From: Tetrapisispora phaffii CBS 4417
Taxonomy: Eukaryota; Ascomycota; Saccharomycetes; Saccharomycetales; Saccharomycetaceae
Assembly: GCF_000236905.1 (NCBI RefSeq)
Contig: NC_016522.1
Span: 248,001 to 312,000 of the forward strand
Direction of reading: 5' to 3'
DNA length: 64,000 nt
Below the pieces are notes generated by a model. The model was given only the letters and a program-made list of their open reading frames with translations, did not search any database and was not told where the DNA came from. This document shows, piece after piece, positions 1-9,490 of this stretch. How positions within the stretch are numbered: the first letter of the stretch is position 1; each line of letters opens with the position of its first letter. A program made the translations under genes and the position numbers.

Positions 1-1144
1 TATTAGTTTCATTACCATTATTATTGTCATTGCCAGTATTATTATTGCACCAAAATTTTGTAAGTAGACCAGCATACCTTTGAAGTTCCTCAACAGAGAT
101 CATCAACTGAAAATCACAAAGTATCAAAAATTGTAATTCTAAATGATTTAACTCTTGAAGAGATATCCCTCCAACTCTTGCATATCTTGAGTTACTGTAA
201 AATAGGTCACTAAAGAATTTAGTACTTACAGTCACTGCTGTAATAATTAATCTATGAATATTAAATGAGTCCATTACAAACACCTGTGGTTTTACAATGC
301 TGCTGTTATTTTCATCTTTCATTTGTTTGACGTTATTTTGAGATTCATCTGCATCATTACTTATTACATTTTCTTTCTCTAAATTAATATTATTACATTT
401 TTTTGAGATTCTATCAAAATATACTAACAAAGACAGAAAGACATCGTTAGTGATTGGACAATACTTTTGAATTCTTTGAAAATACTGTTCCAAACTTATC
501 TGTGGAACATGCTTACCTCTGAAACATGATACAGGCTTAATTATGGTTGAATCAATATGTTCATCAATTGTATTATCCATGGTATTGATATGTAGTCTAT
601 CATTTGACAAAACGATTTTATCCAATAAAGTACTCAACATATCAAGCAGTTTATCGGTTTGAAATTCTGCAATGTTTTCAGGAGTAGCTGCAAAATCAGC
701 TAGAGCTACAACTTTTTTATCTTGGGTATTTTTTTCAGGAGGTCCATTATTTGTTGCTGTAGTTTGCTTATTGACATTATCATTATCGATGTATTGTGTA
801 TCAGAAAGCTGAGGATGTGTTTCCTTATCATTAGAATTTGAAATTGGGCCTAACTCTTTTATTGATCCTTCTGGCACTTCAGTAGAATCAGGAACTTGTA
901 CATTATTGTAATATTCTTCATTTGGACTACTATTCACACTGTTATCTGTAGGTACATCACAAGTATTAAAGCGGATACCCGATGCAACGGCGTTGTTATA
1001 ACTACCCTCACTATTCTCATACACATCGACCCCTGATTCATTTATATTGTTAACATTAGGGCTTTTCGGTATCTTGATTGGATTAGTAACCATATGATCA
1101 TTTGCGGGACTTCGTATTGAAGATTCCATTTCATTATGAACCAT
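1..1144 (-). CDS. PCL7: Pho85 cyclin Pcl6/Pcl7-like, 3' part outside the window
   Basis: This minus-strand reading frame opens at the ATG at 1144, with an in-frame stop just upstream. It runs without a stop to the left edge, giving about 381 codons and no C-terminus. The first ~200 residues are Asn/Ser-rich and look disordered. A Pho80-type cyclin box follows from about residue 205. It begins with a CFRGKHVPQISLEQYFQRI-like segment and continues, after an Asn-rich insert, with FNIHRLIITAVTVSTKFF at about residue 290 and a helix ending in LCDFQLMISVEELQRY. By family knowledge these cyclins direct the kinase Pho85 to glycogen and nutrient-response substrates. In S. cerevisiae PCL6 and PCL7 are WGD duplicates next to HMF1 and MMF1, as here. 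I cannot decide between PCL6 and PCL7; the symbol is nominal. Confidence 0.85.
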   Translation of the reverse strand, partial: MVHNEMESSIRSPANDHMVTNPIKIPKSPNVNNINESGVDVYENSEGSYNNAVASGIRFNTCDVPTDNSVNSSPNEEYYNNVQVPDSTEVPEGSIKELGPISNSNDKETHPQLSDTQYIDNDNVNKQTTATNNGPPEKNTQDKKVVALADFAATPENIAEFQTDKLLDMLSTLLDKIVLSNDRLHINTMDNTIDEHIDSTIIKPVSCFRGKHVPQISLEQYFQRIQKYCPITNDVFLSLLVYFDRISKKCNNINLEKENVISNDADESQNNVKQMKDENNSSIVKPQVFVMDSFNIHRLIITAVTVSTKFFSDLFYSNSRYARVGGISLQELNHLELQFLILCDFQLMISVEELQRYAGLLTKFWCNNNTGNDNNNGNETN

Positions 1145-1605
1145 TGCTCAAAGACAAGCGTAAAGCCAAAAAGAAAGTAAATAGGGAAGCAGAACAGGAG
1201 TATATTGGAGCTGCTATTGATGATATGTATACAGATACTAGTTACCAAACAATTTAATAGTTATCTTCGAAATATACGTTGAATGGATTAAAGCAACAAC
1301 AATCAAAAGTAAAGAAAGAGAATATAATTTAATCTATAGCGAGATGCAATAGAAATTTCCTTGAAAACAAAAGTGAATACGTCTGTTCCCAATTAAAAAG
1401 TAAAGCAACACAACCGGGTTTTATCTAAGATCAAAATTATCAATTAGCAAATGATTATCTATTATTTAATGAATCTAATAAATATATTTAAATATTTATA
1501 TTACTAAGTTTATATTCTTATATGTTAGTAGATTACGACTTGTCTATTTTTTGACTTTTCTTAATTGTCAAATGGCTTCCAATTGAAAAAGGCTGAAGGG
1601 AATAG

Positions 1606-1612
1606 TTACCCG
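1606..1612 (-). promoter_or_regulatory. Reb1-type site (TTACCCG)
   Basis: TTACCCG is the reverse complement of the Reb1 core CGGGTAA and is followed by G. Reb1 is a general regulatory factor that clears nucleosomes at yeast promoters. This site lies about 460 bp from the PCL7 start. It is a sequence match only. Confidence 0.45.
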
Positions 1613-2004
1613 GATACATGGATTGTTATGGTTACCATGGATGGGAGAGGTAGAAGAGAATACTCTCTCACTTATTGTCTATATATGAGTGAATGTAATG
1701 CAGCTTGAAGTTCAATACAGGACTAACAGGTTAACGCAGCTACTTGGTTTTTTATCTTGGACTGTCGTCCATTACAAGAATTGTAGTTTTTTAAAACAGC
1801 TGAGACCAACCTCTTATAAGGAGCAAGGTCAAGGGCGCAAACTTGGGATGTGCAGTCCAGCCCATGATTTGATAGTTCTAGGTAACCAAAGGATCTCTAC
1901 ATGTCTGCTAAGTTATGTCCACGATGGCTATCGACAGCAACTCTCCTCAGCAGCTAGCCTCAGTGGCTGTCGCTGTAGTCACATGATAGATACTGCCAAT
2001 TGTG

Positions 2005-2011
2005 TTACCCG
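2005..2011 (-). promoter_or_regulatory. Reb1-type site next to a CACGTG E-box
   Basis: TTACCCG at 2005-2011 is followed 6 bp later by CACGTG at 2018-2023, the core bound by Cbf1 or Pho4. Both lie about 300 bp upstream of the MMF1 start. A Reb1-plus-E-box arrangement is common in yeast promoters. Which factor uses the E-box cannot be read from the sequence. Confidence 0.45.
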
Positions 2012-2069
2012 TTATGTCACGTGCCCACGTCACGGCGGAATTATATTGTCACTTTTTTGGCACCGGGGT

Positions 2070-2091
2070 GTCGGCCCGATATCGGGCCGAC
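2070..2091. repeat. 22-bp perfect palindrome, GC-rich
   Basis: The arm GTCGGCCCGAT is followed directly by its exact reverse complement ATCGGGCCGAC, with no spacer. It lies about 226 bp upstream of the MMF1 ATG. It is unusually GC-rich for this window. It could be a binding site for a dimeric zinc-cluster (CGG-type) factor or a hairpin. Confidence 0.8.
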
Positions 2092-2317
2092 GTAATGTTC
2101 CGTCCAACATCTAGAGGCTCGTAAGTACAACCTCTCCTCGTACTCTAGATTGCAATTTTACAAGAAACCAGTTCGAACCACAAACTGTTTAATTCATATA
2201 TAAAGAAAGATATTTATTCAATTGAAGGGTCGAGGAAATGTGTTTCAATTCACTTTGTTTCTAGCAATTGGTCAACAAAGTAAGACAAGAACTTTCCACT
2301 ATTTTACTCGTCCCACA

Positions 2318-2746
2318 ATGTTAAAAAATACTTTCTTCAAATCACCTCTATCTAGAACTTTGACTACTTTGACTCCTGTCGCTACAAAGCTGTCTCCTCC
2401 AGCAGCTGCTTCTTACTCCCAGGCTATGAAGGCTAACAACCTTGTCTTTGTCTCCGGTCAAATTCCATACACTAAGGATAATGTTCCAGTTAAAGGCTCT
2501 ATTAGTGATAAGACTGAACAAGTCTTCCAAAATGTTAAAAACATCCTAGATGCTTCAAACTCCTCTTTTGACAAAGTCATTAAAGTCAATGTCTTTTTAG
2601 CTGATATTAACAATTTCAAAGAGTTCAATGAAGTTTACGCAAAATATTTCAACACTCACAAACCCGCAAGATCTTGTGTTGCCGTCGCTGCTTTACCTTT
2701 AGGTTGTGACCTAGAGATGGAAGTTATCGCTGCTGAAAACGATTAG
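2318..2746 (+). CDS. MMF1: RidA/YjgF-family imine deaminase, mitochondrial (Mmf1/Hmf1)
   Basis: This 142-residue protein is one RidA domain behind a short basic, Ser/Thr-rich N-terminus (LKNTFFKSPLSRTLTT) that looks like a mitochondrial presequence. RidA proteins hydrolyse reactive enamine/imine intermediates made by PLP enzymes such as threonine dehydratase. This protects branched-chain amino-acid metabolism, and in yeast Mmf1 supports mitochondrial DNA maintenance. The family signature is clear: LVFVSGQIP near residue 45, the substrate-binding Arg in PARSCVAVAALP, and the terminal EMEVIA. S. cerevisiae Mmf1 has 145 residues. The frame stays open upstream of this ATG, but no earlier in-frame ATG exists. 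The presequence favours MMF1 over the cytosolic paralogue HMF1. The position beside PCL6/7 and FCY2 fits either. Confidence 0.93.
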   Translation: MLKNTFFKSPLSRTLTTLTPVATKLSPPAAASYSQAMKANNLVFVSGQIPYTKDNVPVKGSISDKTEQVFQNVKNILDASNSSFDKVIKVNVFLADINNFKEFNEVYAKYFNTHKPARSCVAVAALPLGCDLEMEVIAAEND

Positions 2747-3837
2747 AAACAACTCCACTACAAATACAAAATTACCTAGTAGGTCGTTCAAATGCTAATG
2801 TTTAACAATCTCAATCTATTTCTGTGTTTTATGTATTAATAAAAAACGAAAATTTTTGATAGCGTACGTAGATTCGGCATGCATTATTATACATATAACC
2901 CTTAATCTAATTTTGATAAATATCTAAACACAAAACAACTAAAATTGAACCATTCAACCTCTATCAATCTACTTTCTACTTTGACCGTACTTATTTTCAG
3001 GCATCGCAATGGTACTTTTGAGATCGTCCTCTTTAGTGTGTATAGTACAAACTGAAGTCTATCAATTCCAATTGGTTTTCAACTTTTATCTTTCGGTTTT
3101 TCCATTTTTTTCATTTTACCAATATAAAATAACGCAGTAGCGGCTGTGTGACAATAGTAATGTATTTACTACTTATTTTCGTTATAACTCACTGAGTAAG
3201 CCATTTGGTAATCGATTTGACGTCTCGATCTTATAAGAATATTCATAATCTGGAATGTTTTCTAGATAAGATCCTCTACTTCCTTCCGAGCGAGCTGTTC
3301 TAGTTCCAAATAGTTAACTTACCCATTGAAGCAATTGACTGATATCAACTGTCGCTTTTTGGATTCAATAATTTAACTTTGTCATTTCAAATGCCGCATC
3401 TGTTAGGAAGTACAATTGAAATAACTGCAAGTTTTATTTTCGTATTACTAACTTATACTGGAAAAGTCTTAGATGTGTTCTCTATTTTACTCTCTCTTTG
3501 GATGCGACAGCGGATGGCCTTACATATGCTCTTTCTTACGCTATCTCCATTTATCGATGGGTATGATAATGGCATGAGTATTGACATTATGGGGTTGTTT
3601 GCAATTCATGACTTAGAGTGTCACAGTTCCAAGGAAAAAAATTTATATTAATTGTTCTTCTCTTAGTAAATTTTATTTTACTTATTTTAAATATATAAAC
3701 ATGGTGCTAGTTTCTCAATAGGAAACATAACTACCCAATGAATCCAATCTTTGTTTTCCATACTTTGGCACCAAGAGACTATAAAGGCACTCTCCGTCGA
3801 CACATCTGAACTGTTGTTGCTTCACTCTACCGAGAAA
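2747..3837. other. MMF1-FCY2 intergenic region
   Basis: This 1.09-kb AT-rich spacer contains the FCY2 promoter. RPL34, which lies between HMF1 and FCY2 in S. cerevisiae, is not detectable. A branch-point-like TACTAAC at 3446-3452 has no matching 5' splice site or exon that I can see, so it is probably chance. Confidence 0.5.
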
Positions 3838-5493
3838 ATGACAGACCAGATTTCAGAGACCAGTAAAGTTCTGGAAAATAACCTGTATAGTGCAGAATTG
3901 AGTTCACAAGATAAAGATATCAATGATGTACATTTTCAATATGAAAAGGAGCATGATTTGGAAAATTCAGATTTCAATAGTGACAAAGAAAAAATAAGTG
4001 TCACTTCTATTGATGGATTTGAGGAAGATACCACCGAGTTTGGAAAAGTTGAAAGAAAGACAAACTGGATAATTAAATTATATTCACTGTTAAATGCTGA
4101 ACAAAAAGGTGTTGAACCAATAACTGATGAAGAAAAGAATGACGATTCTATTTTCGGTGCTACCACTATGTGGTTTTCTGCAAATATGGTTGTGTCCTCC
4201 TATGCATTAGGTGTCATCGGACCAGTAACATTTGGGTTGAATTTTGGTACCTCCATTTTAACTATTATTTTTTTCACTCTATTGGGTATTGTTTGGGTCG
4301 CTTTTTTCTCTATCTTTGGGGCTGAATTTGGTTTGAGACAAATGATTCTATCTCGTTTCTTAGTAGGAAATGTCACGGCAAGGGTATTTTCCTTAATTAA
4401 TATGGTTGCATGTGCTGGCTGGGGTATTGTGAATACCATTGCTGCTGCTCAACTTATCTCCGCTGTCAACCCAGGTCCTCATTCTTGTCCACCATGGGCA
4501 GGTTGCATAATTATAACTATTGGTGTCATTTGTATAACGTTTTTTGGTTATAAAGTAATTCATACTTATGAGAAGTGGTCATGGGTGCCCAATTTTGCCG
4601 TGTTTTTGGTTTTAATTGCCCAACTTTCTAGATCAGGTAGTGTTACATCTGGGGACTGGGGCGGTGGCGCAAACACGGCTGCTGGTGTCTTATCGTTTGG
4701 TACAAGTATTTTTGGTTATGCAGCTGGATGGACAACATATGCGGCAGATTACACTGTATATATGCCAAGAAACACGAATAAATACAAGATTTTCTTGTCC
4801 TTATGTTTTGGTTTGGCCGTTCCTTTATGGTTTACGCTAATATTAGGTGCTGCATCTGCTGTTGGTACATTTAATAACCCAGTCTGGAATGATTACTATC
4901 AGAAGAATTCGGTAGGTGGATTGACATTTGCCATTCTAGCAGTAGATTCATTGGGCGGTTTCGGTCAATTCTGTTGTGTATTGTTGGCCATGTCAACCAT
5001 TGCTAACCAAATTCCTAACATGTACTCCATTGCATTATCCGCACAAGCTTTATGGGATCCTCTTGCTAAAGTTCCCAGACCAATATGGACGTTGGTAGGG
5101 AATTGTGTCGTTTTAGGAATTTCAATTCCTGCCTACTATCAGTTTAGTGGTTTCTTAAGTGATTTCATGGATTCGATTGGATATTACTTAAGTATATATA
5201 TTGCAATTGCCATCTCAGAACATTTTTTCTGGAGAAGAGGATTTAAAGGATACAATATTGATGATTGGAATAAATGGGATAAACTACCAATAGGCATTGC
5301 TGGTATGTCTGCATTTGTAGTGGGAGTCGTTGGTACAGCCCTAGGTATGTCTCAGACATACTGGACAGGTGAAATTGGCCGTCTTATCGGCAACGAAGGC
5401 GGGGGTGACATTGGTTTTGAACTGGCCTTCTCCTGGTCTTTCATTGTATATAATCTTGTCAGACCATTGGAATTAAAGTATTTTGGTCGTTAA
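3838..5493 (+). CDS. FCY2: Purine-cytosine permease (Fcy2 family)
   Basis: This 551-residue plasma-membrane permease is of the NCS1 nucleobase:cation symporter family. It imports cytosine, adenine, guanine and hypoxanthine with protons. The first ~95 residues are acidic and hydrophilic. About twelve hydrophobic segments follow, from near residue 110 to the C-terminus. Diagnostic stretches shared with S. cerevisiae Fcy2 are FGAEFGLRQMILSR, YEKWSWVPNFAVFLV, AAGWTTYAADYTVYMP, NSLGGFGQFCCVLLA-like and the C-terminal YNLVRPLELKYFGR. The ATG at 3838 is the first methionine in the frame, and the length is close to the 533 residues of Fcy2. Position between MMF1/HMF1 and HIS1 matches YER056C. The tandem relatives FCY21 and FCY22 are not in this window. 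Confidence 0.95.
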   Translation: MTDQISETSKVLENNLYSAELSSQDKDINDVHFQYEKEHDLENSDFNSDKEKISVTSIDGFEEDTTEFGKVERKTNWIIKLYSLLNAEQKGVEPITDEEKNDDSIFGATTMWFSANMVVSSYALGVIGPVTFGLNFGTSILTIIFFTLLGIVWVAFFSIFGAEFGLRQMILSRFLVGNVTARVFSLINMVACAGWGIVNTIAAAQLISAVNPGPHSCPPWAGCIIITIGVICITFFGYKVIHTYEKWSWVPNFAVFLVLIAQLSRSGSVTSGDWGGGANTAAGVLSFGTSIFGYAAGWTTYAADYTVYMPRNTNKYKIFLSLCFGLAVPLWFTLILGAASAVGTFNNPVWNDYYQKNSVGGLTFAILAVDSLGGFGQFCCVLLAMSTIANQIPNMYSIALSAQALWDPLAKVPRPIWTLVGNCVVLGISIPAYYQFSGFLSDFMDSIGYYLSIYIAIAISEHFFWRRGFKGYNIDDWNKWDKLPIGIAGMSAFVVGVVGTALGMSQTYWTGEIGRLIGNEGGGDIGFELAFSWSFIVYNLVRPLELKYFGR

Positions 5494-5878
5494 AATTAAT
5501 ATAGTATGTACATTAGAACTGATTTAATAGATGTATAATCATCACGATAATTACTGTCATCCCAGCCTTACACTGTCATCTGCTTTTCGCGCATTATTCA
5601 CGAACTATTAACTTTTTCAGTGGCTACGGTTAATAAAATGTATATCATATTGCACGATCGCATTTTACTTTTAAGGTAATAAGTTTAACCGTAAAATATA
5701 AATCTATCCATTTTAGATATAGAAAGACCATAAACTGTATCATGAATAATGAATGATTCTTAATCAGATTTCAACAGGAAAAGGAAAAATAAATAGAGAA
5801 ACAGAAGAACCATATTATAGCATTTATTTGAGAGGCTTAATAAAAAAAATATTAGGTACCTAATATAGATTGTCAGTG
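5494..5878. other. FCY2-NEO1 intergenic region
   Basis: This 385-bp AT-rich spacer holds the FCY2 3' end and the NEO1 promoter. DFG10, the neighbour of NEO1 in S. cerevisiae, is absent. I see no other feature. Confidence 0.5.
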
Positions 5879-8800
5879 ATGTCCTTTACAATTCCCGCTG
5901 GCCCAAATAAGAATAAATCTATACGATATAATTTAGGTAGAAACAGTAGCGCTGATTCATTTGATTTAAACTTGGATGATTCCTTAGATCAAGTTTTAGA
6001 TAATCTACAAATTTCGTCAGAAAATAGGAACACAAGTTATGGCCAAACTGCCACTAATTCTATCAATAATGAGAGAGAGAATTTTGAATTAAAATCAGTT
6101 GAAGATGTAAGTAAATTTGGAAGATTGGGTAAGAATAGCTCCAAATCTGAGCCATTACTCATGGAAAGGAACTATTCTGAATTTTCTACTAGGACAGAGG
6201 AGACTTGGAGCAATATTATTCCAAAATCCAAATCGATGTTTGAACGAATTAGTTCATTGTTAAGAAAATCAATGAATGAAGTAACATCTGAAATGCAAAA
6301 TAAATCAAACCGAATAAAAATAAATAAAGACAATGTGGAAAGAATAATTAAACCAGATCAAACACAATCTTTGAAAAATGTATATCCATCTAATGAGATA
6401 TCAAACGCTAAATATAACCCAATCACTTTTGTTCCGATTCTATTATACGAACAATTCAAATTTTTTTATAACTTATACTTTTTAGTCGTTGCATTATCAC
6501 AAGCTGTTCCTGCTTTGAGAATAGGGTACTTATCATCATATATTGTCCCATTAGCATTCGTGTTGACAGTTACAATGCTGAAAGAAGCGATTGACGATAT
6601 ACAAAGAAGAAGACGTGATAGAGAATCTAATGGTGAACTATATGAAATTTTACAGAGTAAAGACATGATCCAAAGTAAGGATTTAAAAGTGGGTGATTTG
6701 ATAAAACTAAACAAAGGTGAGCGTGTTCCTGCAGATGCAATTTTACTTCAAACTAGTGATAATTCTGGTGAAGAATTTATCAAAACAGACCAACTTGATG
6801 GTGAAACAGATTGGAAACTTCGAATTGCCCCACAAATTAGTCAAACTATGACTGAAGAAGAATTATTTACAAAGCTGACATTATCGGCTACACCGCCAGA
6901 AAAATCTATTCATTCATTTTTGGGTAAGATTTCTTCTGAAGATGGAACATCAGTAGCGTTATCTATCGACAATACATTATGGGCAAACACTGTTGTTGCT
7001 TCAAATGGATCATGTATTGCTTGTGTAATATACACCGGTAAACATACAAGACAGTCTATGAACACCACTTCAAAATCTGTTAAAACTGGTTTATTAGAAA
7101 TAGAAATAAATTCCATTTCCAAATTATTATGTATTTCAGTTTTTGCATTATCGGTGATACTAGTGGTATTTGCTGGAAAGGATAATAAGGATTGGTATAT
7201 TGATATATTAAGATACTTAATTCTATTTTCCACAATCATACCAGTATCGTTAAGAGTCAACTTAGATTTGGCTAAATCAGTATACGCATATCAAATAGAA
7301 CACGATCAAATGATCCCAGAAACAATCGTTAGAACAAGTACTATACCCGAGGATTTAGGTCGTATCGAATATTTATTGTCAGACAAGACAGGTACTTTAA
7401 CTCAAAATGACATGCAGTTAAGAAAAATACATTTAGGATCGCTGTCTTATTCTATGGAATCAATGGATATTGTATCTGGTTATGTAGACAATTACTTCAA
7501 TACCAATACTAATAATTTATCAGCTGCTAGAAAAGATGCAGCAACTAATGTTTGTGATTTATTGATTACTTTAGCATTATGTCATAACGTGACACCATCT
7601 TTTGTGGATAATGAATTGACTTATCAAGCAGCATCACCAGATGAAATTGCTATTGTCAAATTTACGGAAGAAGTTGGTTTGAGTTTATTTAAACGTGATA
7701 GACATTCCATAACATTGCTTCATAGGCAAACAGGAGAACAATTGGTCTATGAAATTTCTCACATATTTCCATTTAATTCCGTTAGCAAACGTATGGGCAT
7801 AATCGTCTTTGATAAAAAACAAAAGTCATATTGGTTTCTACAGAAGGGAGCCGATACTGTTATGTCAAAAATTGTACAAAAAAATAGCTGGTTGGAGGAA
7901 GAAGTTGATAATATGGCAAGAGAAGGATTAAGAACTCTGGTCATAGGTAGGAAAAAGTTACCAACTAAAGTATATGAACAGTTCATTGCCGAATATAATG
8001 AGGCATCTGTAGCAATGACTGATAGAGAAATAAAAGTATCTCAAGTAATTTCAAAATTCTTAGAATATGACGTAGAGCTTTTAGGTTTGACTGGTGTTGA
8101 AGATATACTGCAAAAGGATGTGAAATCTTCCATTGAATTGTTAAGGAATGCAGGAATTAAAATTTGGATGCTAACAGGTGATAAAGTAGAGACAGCTAAG
8201 TGTGTGTCTATCAGTGCAAAATTGATATCAAGAGGACAATATGTTCATACAATAACTAAAGTTAACAAGACATACGATGCACTAAATCATCTTGAATTTA
8301 TTAAAATTAATAAGAATGCGTGTCTTATCATTGACGGTGAATCATTGGCTGTTTATTTAAAGGATTATAAAAAAGAATTTCTAGAAGCAGTATTACAGCT
8401 ACCGACAGTTGTCGCATGTCGTTGTAGTCCACAACAAAAAGCTGATGTGGCATTATTAATTCGTGAATTTACAGGCAAGAGAGTTTGTTGTATTGGTGAT
8501 GGTGGTAATGATGTAAGTATGATTCAATCTGCAGATGTCGGCGTTGGTATCGTAGGTAAAGAAGGTAAGCAAGCCTCTTTAGCCGCTGATTTTTCAATCA
8601 CTCAATTTTGCCATCTTACTGAATTATTGTTGTGGCATGGGAGAAACTCATATAAAAGATCGGCTAAGTTATCTCAATTTATTATGCATAGAGGTTTAGT
8701 AATTGCGATTTGTCAAGTTGTTTTTTCAATATGCTCTGGTTTTGAACCAATTGCGTTATATCAAGGTTGGCTTATGGTTGGTTATGCTACTTGTTATACA

Positions 8801-9310
8801 ATGGCACCAGTATTTTCTTTAACTTTAGATACAGATATTCCAGAAACATTAACTAAATTGTACCCTGAGTTGTATCAAGATTTAATTGAAGGTAAAAGTT
8901 TATCTCATAAAACATTTTTTGTATGGGTGGTTTTATCTATTTTTCAGGGATGCATAATCCAATTATTTTCCCAATTTTTCACCGGTGTTAGTGAGTCTTT
9001 ATTTACAAAAATGGTCGCAATAAGTTTTACTTCCTTGGTTTTAAATGAATTAGTAATGGTTGCTTTAGAAATATATACCTGGAATAAAGTTATGGTAGTG
9101 ACTGAATTGGTTACATTATCAATATATGTTATTTCTGTCCCATTTTTATCCGAATATTTTGATTTGTCATATTTTAAAACGTTGAACTTTTTTGCTGAAC
9201 TATTGTTAATATTATCAATTTCGGTTTTTCCAGTTTGGGCTTCCAAGGCTATTTATAGAAAATTACATCCACCAAGTTATGCAAAAGTTCAACAATATTC
9301 TATTGTGTGA
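5879..9310 (+). CDS. NEO1: P4-type phospholipid-translocating ATPase Neo1
   Basis: This 1,143-residue P4-ATPase (flippase) acts in the endosome/Golgi system. It moves phosphatidylethanolamine and phosphatidylserine to the cytosolic leaflet. S. cerevisiae Neo1 (1,151 residues) is essential. In order there is a hydrophilic N-terminus to about residue 180, a first pair of membrane segments, the actuator-domain DGET motif (307-310), the phosphorylated Asp502 in DKTGTLT, TGDK at 766-769, GDGGND at 873-878, and a C-terminal block of about six membrane segments. All catalytic motifs are intact. The ATG used is the first in frame, a few codons after a near-cognate TTG. Neo1 works without a Cdc50-family subunit, unlike other P4-ATPases. 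The gene converges on SYG1 as in S. cerevisiae. Confidence 0.97.
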   Translation: MSFTIPAGPNKNKSIRYNLGRNSSADSFDLNLDDSLDQVLDNLQISSENRNTSYGQTATNSINNERENFELKSVEDVSKFGRLGKNSSKSEPLLMERNYSEFSTRTEETWSNIIPKSKSMFERISSLLRKSMNEVTSEMQNKSNRIKINKDNVERIIKPDQTQSLKNVYPSNEISNAKYNPITFVPILLYEQFKFFYNLYFLVVALSQAVPALRIGYLSSYIVPLAFVLTVTMLKEAIDDIQRRRRDRESNGELYEILQSKDMIQSKDLKVGDLIKLNKGERVPADAILLQTSDNSGEEFIKTDQLDGETDWKLRIAPQISQTMTEEELFTKLTLSATPPEKSIHSFLGKISSEDGTSVALSIDNTLWANTVVASNGSCIACVIYTGKHTRQSMNTTSKSVKTGLLEIEINSISKLLCISVFALSVILVVFAGKDNKDWYIDILRYLILFSTIIPVSLRVNLDLAKSVYAYQIEHDQMIPETIVRTSTIPEDLGRIEYLLSDKTGTLTQNDMQLRKIHLGSLSYSMESMDIVSGYVDNYFNTNTNNLSAARKDAATNVCDLLITLALCHNVTPSFVDNELTYQAASPDEIAIVKFTEEVGLSLFKRDRHSITLLHRQTGEQLVYEISHIFPFNSVSKRMGIIVFDKKQKSYWFLQKGADTVMSKIVQKNSWLEEEVDNMAREGLRTLVIGRKKLPTKVYEQFIAEYNEASVAMTDREIKVSQVISKFLEYDVELLGLTGVEDILQKDVKSSIELLRNAGIKIWMLTGDKVETAKCVSISAKLISRGQYVHTITKVNKTYDALNHLEFIKINKNACLIIDGESLAVYLKDYKKEFLEAVLQLPTVVACRCSPQQKADVALLIREFTGKRVCCIGDGGNDVSMIQSADVGVGIVGKEGKQASLAADFSITQFCHLTELLLWHGRNSYKRSAKLSQFIMHRGLVIAICQVVFSICSGFEPIALYQGWLMVGYATCYTMAPVFSLTLDTDIPETLTKLYPELYQDLIEGKSLSHKTFFVWVVLSIFQGCIIQLFSQFFTGVSESLFTKMVAISFTSLVLNELVMVALEIYTWNKVMVVTELVTLSIYVISVPFLSEYFDLSYFKTLNFFAELLLILSISVFPVWASKAIYRKLHPPSYAKVQQYSIV

Positions 9311-9490
9311 ACAAAGCCTCGTATGTCTATCTATGTGAATTTCATTTCAAAACAGAATGAAAGTATTCAGATTAATATTTCAATGCATTGCAATAAAGAA
9401 TAATATTCAAATGGTAATTATTTAATTAAATAAATAAACTTTAATAAAATTATTTTGAGCATACAATGACTCTCTTAAATATTTAATAGA

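Larger units (their letters stand above)
1145..2317. promoter_or_regulatory. PCL7/MMF1 divergent intergenic region
   Basis: This 1.17-kb spacer serves both divergent genes. The stretch from about 1,700 to 2,110 is richer in G+C than its surroundings. It holds two Reb1-type sites, a CACGTG E-box (2018-2023) and a 22-bp perfect palindrome, each listed separately where useful. PET117, which sits between PCL6 and HMF1 on S. cerevisiae chromosome V, is not present. A 138-codon open frame at 1698-2114 has no recognisable product. Confidence 0.6.

Noticed and set aside
1698..2114. 138-codon ATG frame in the PCL7/MMF1 spacer
   Set aside because: No recognisable domain. It lies in a GC-richer promoter patch where stop codons are rarer, and it overlaps Reb1, E-box and palindrome elements.
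3379..3651. 90-codon frame and a TACTAAC upstream of FCY2
   Set aside because: The frame starts at a non-ATG codon, and no 5' splice site or homologous exon was seen. FCY2 is complete without it.
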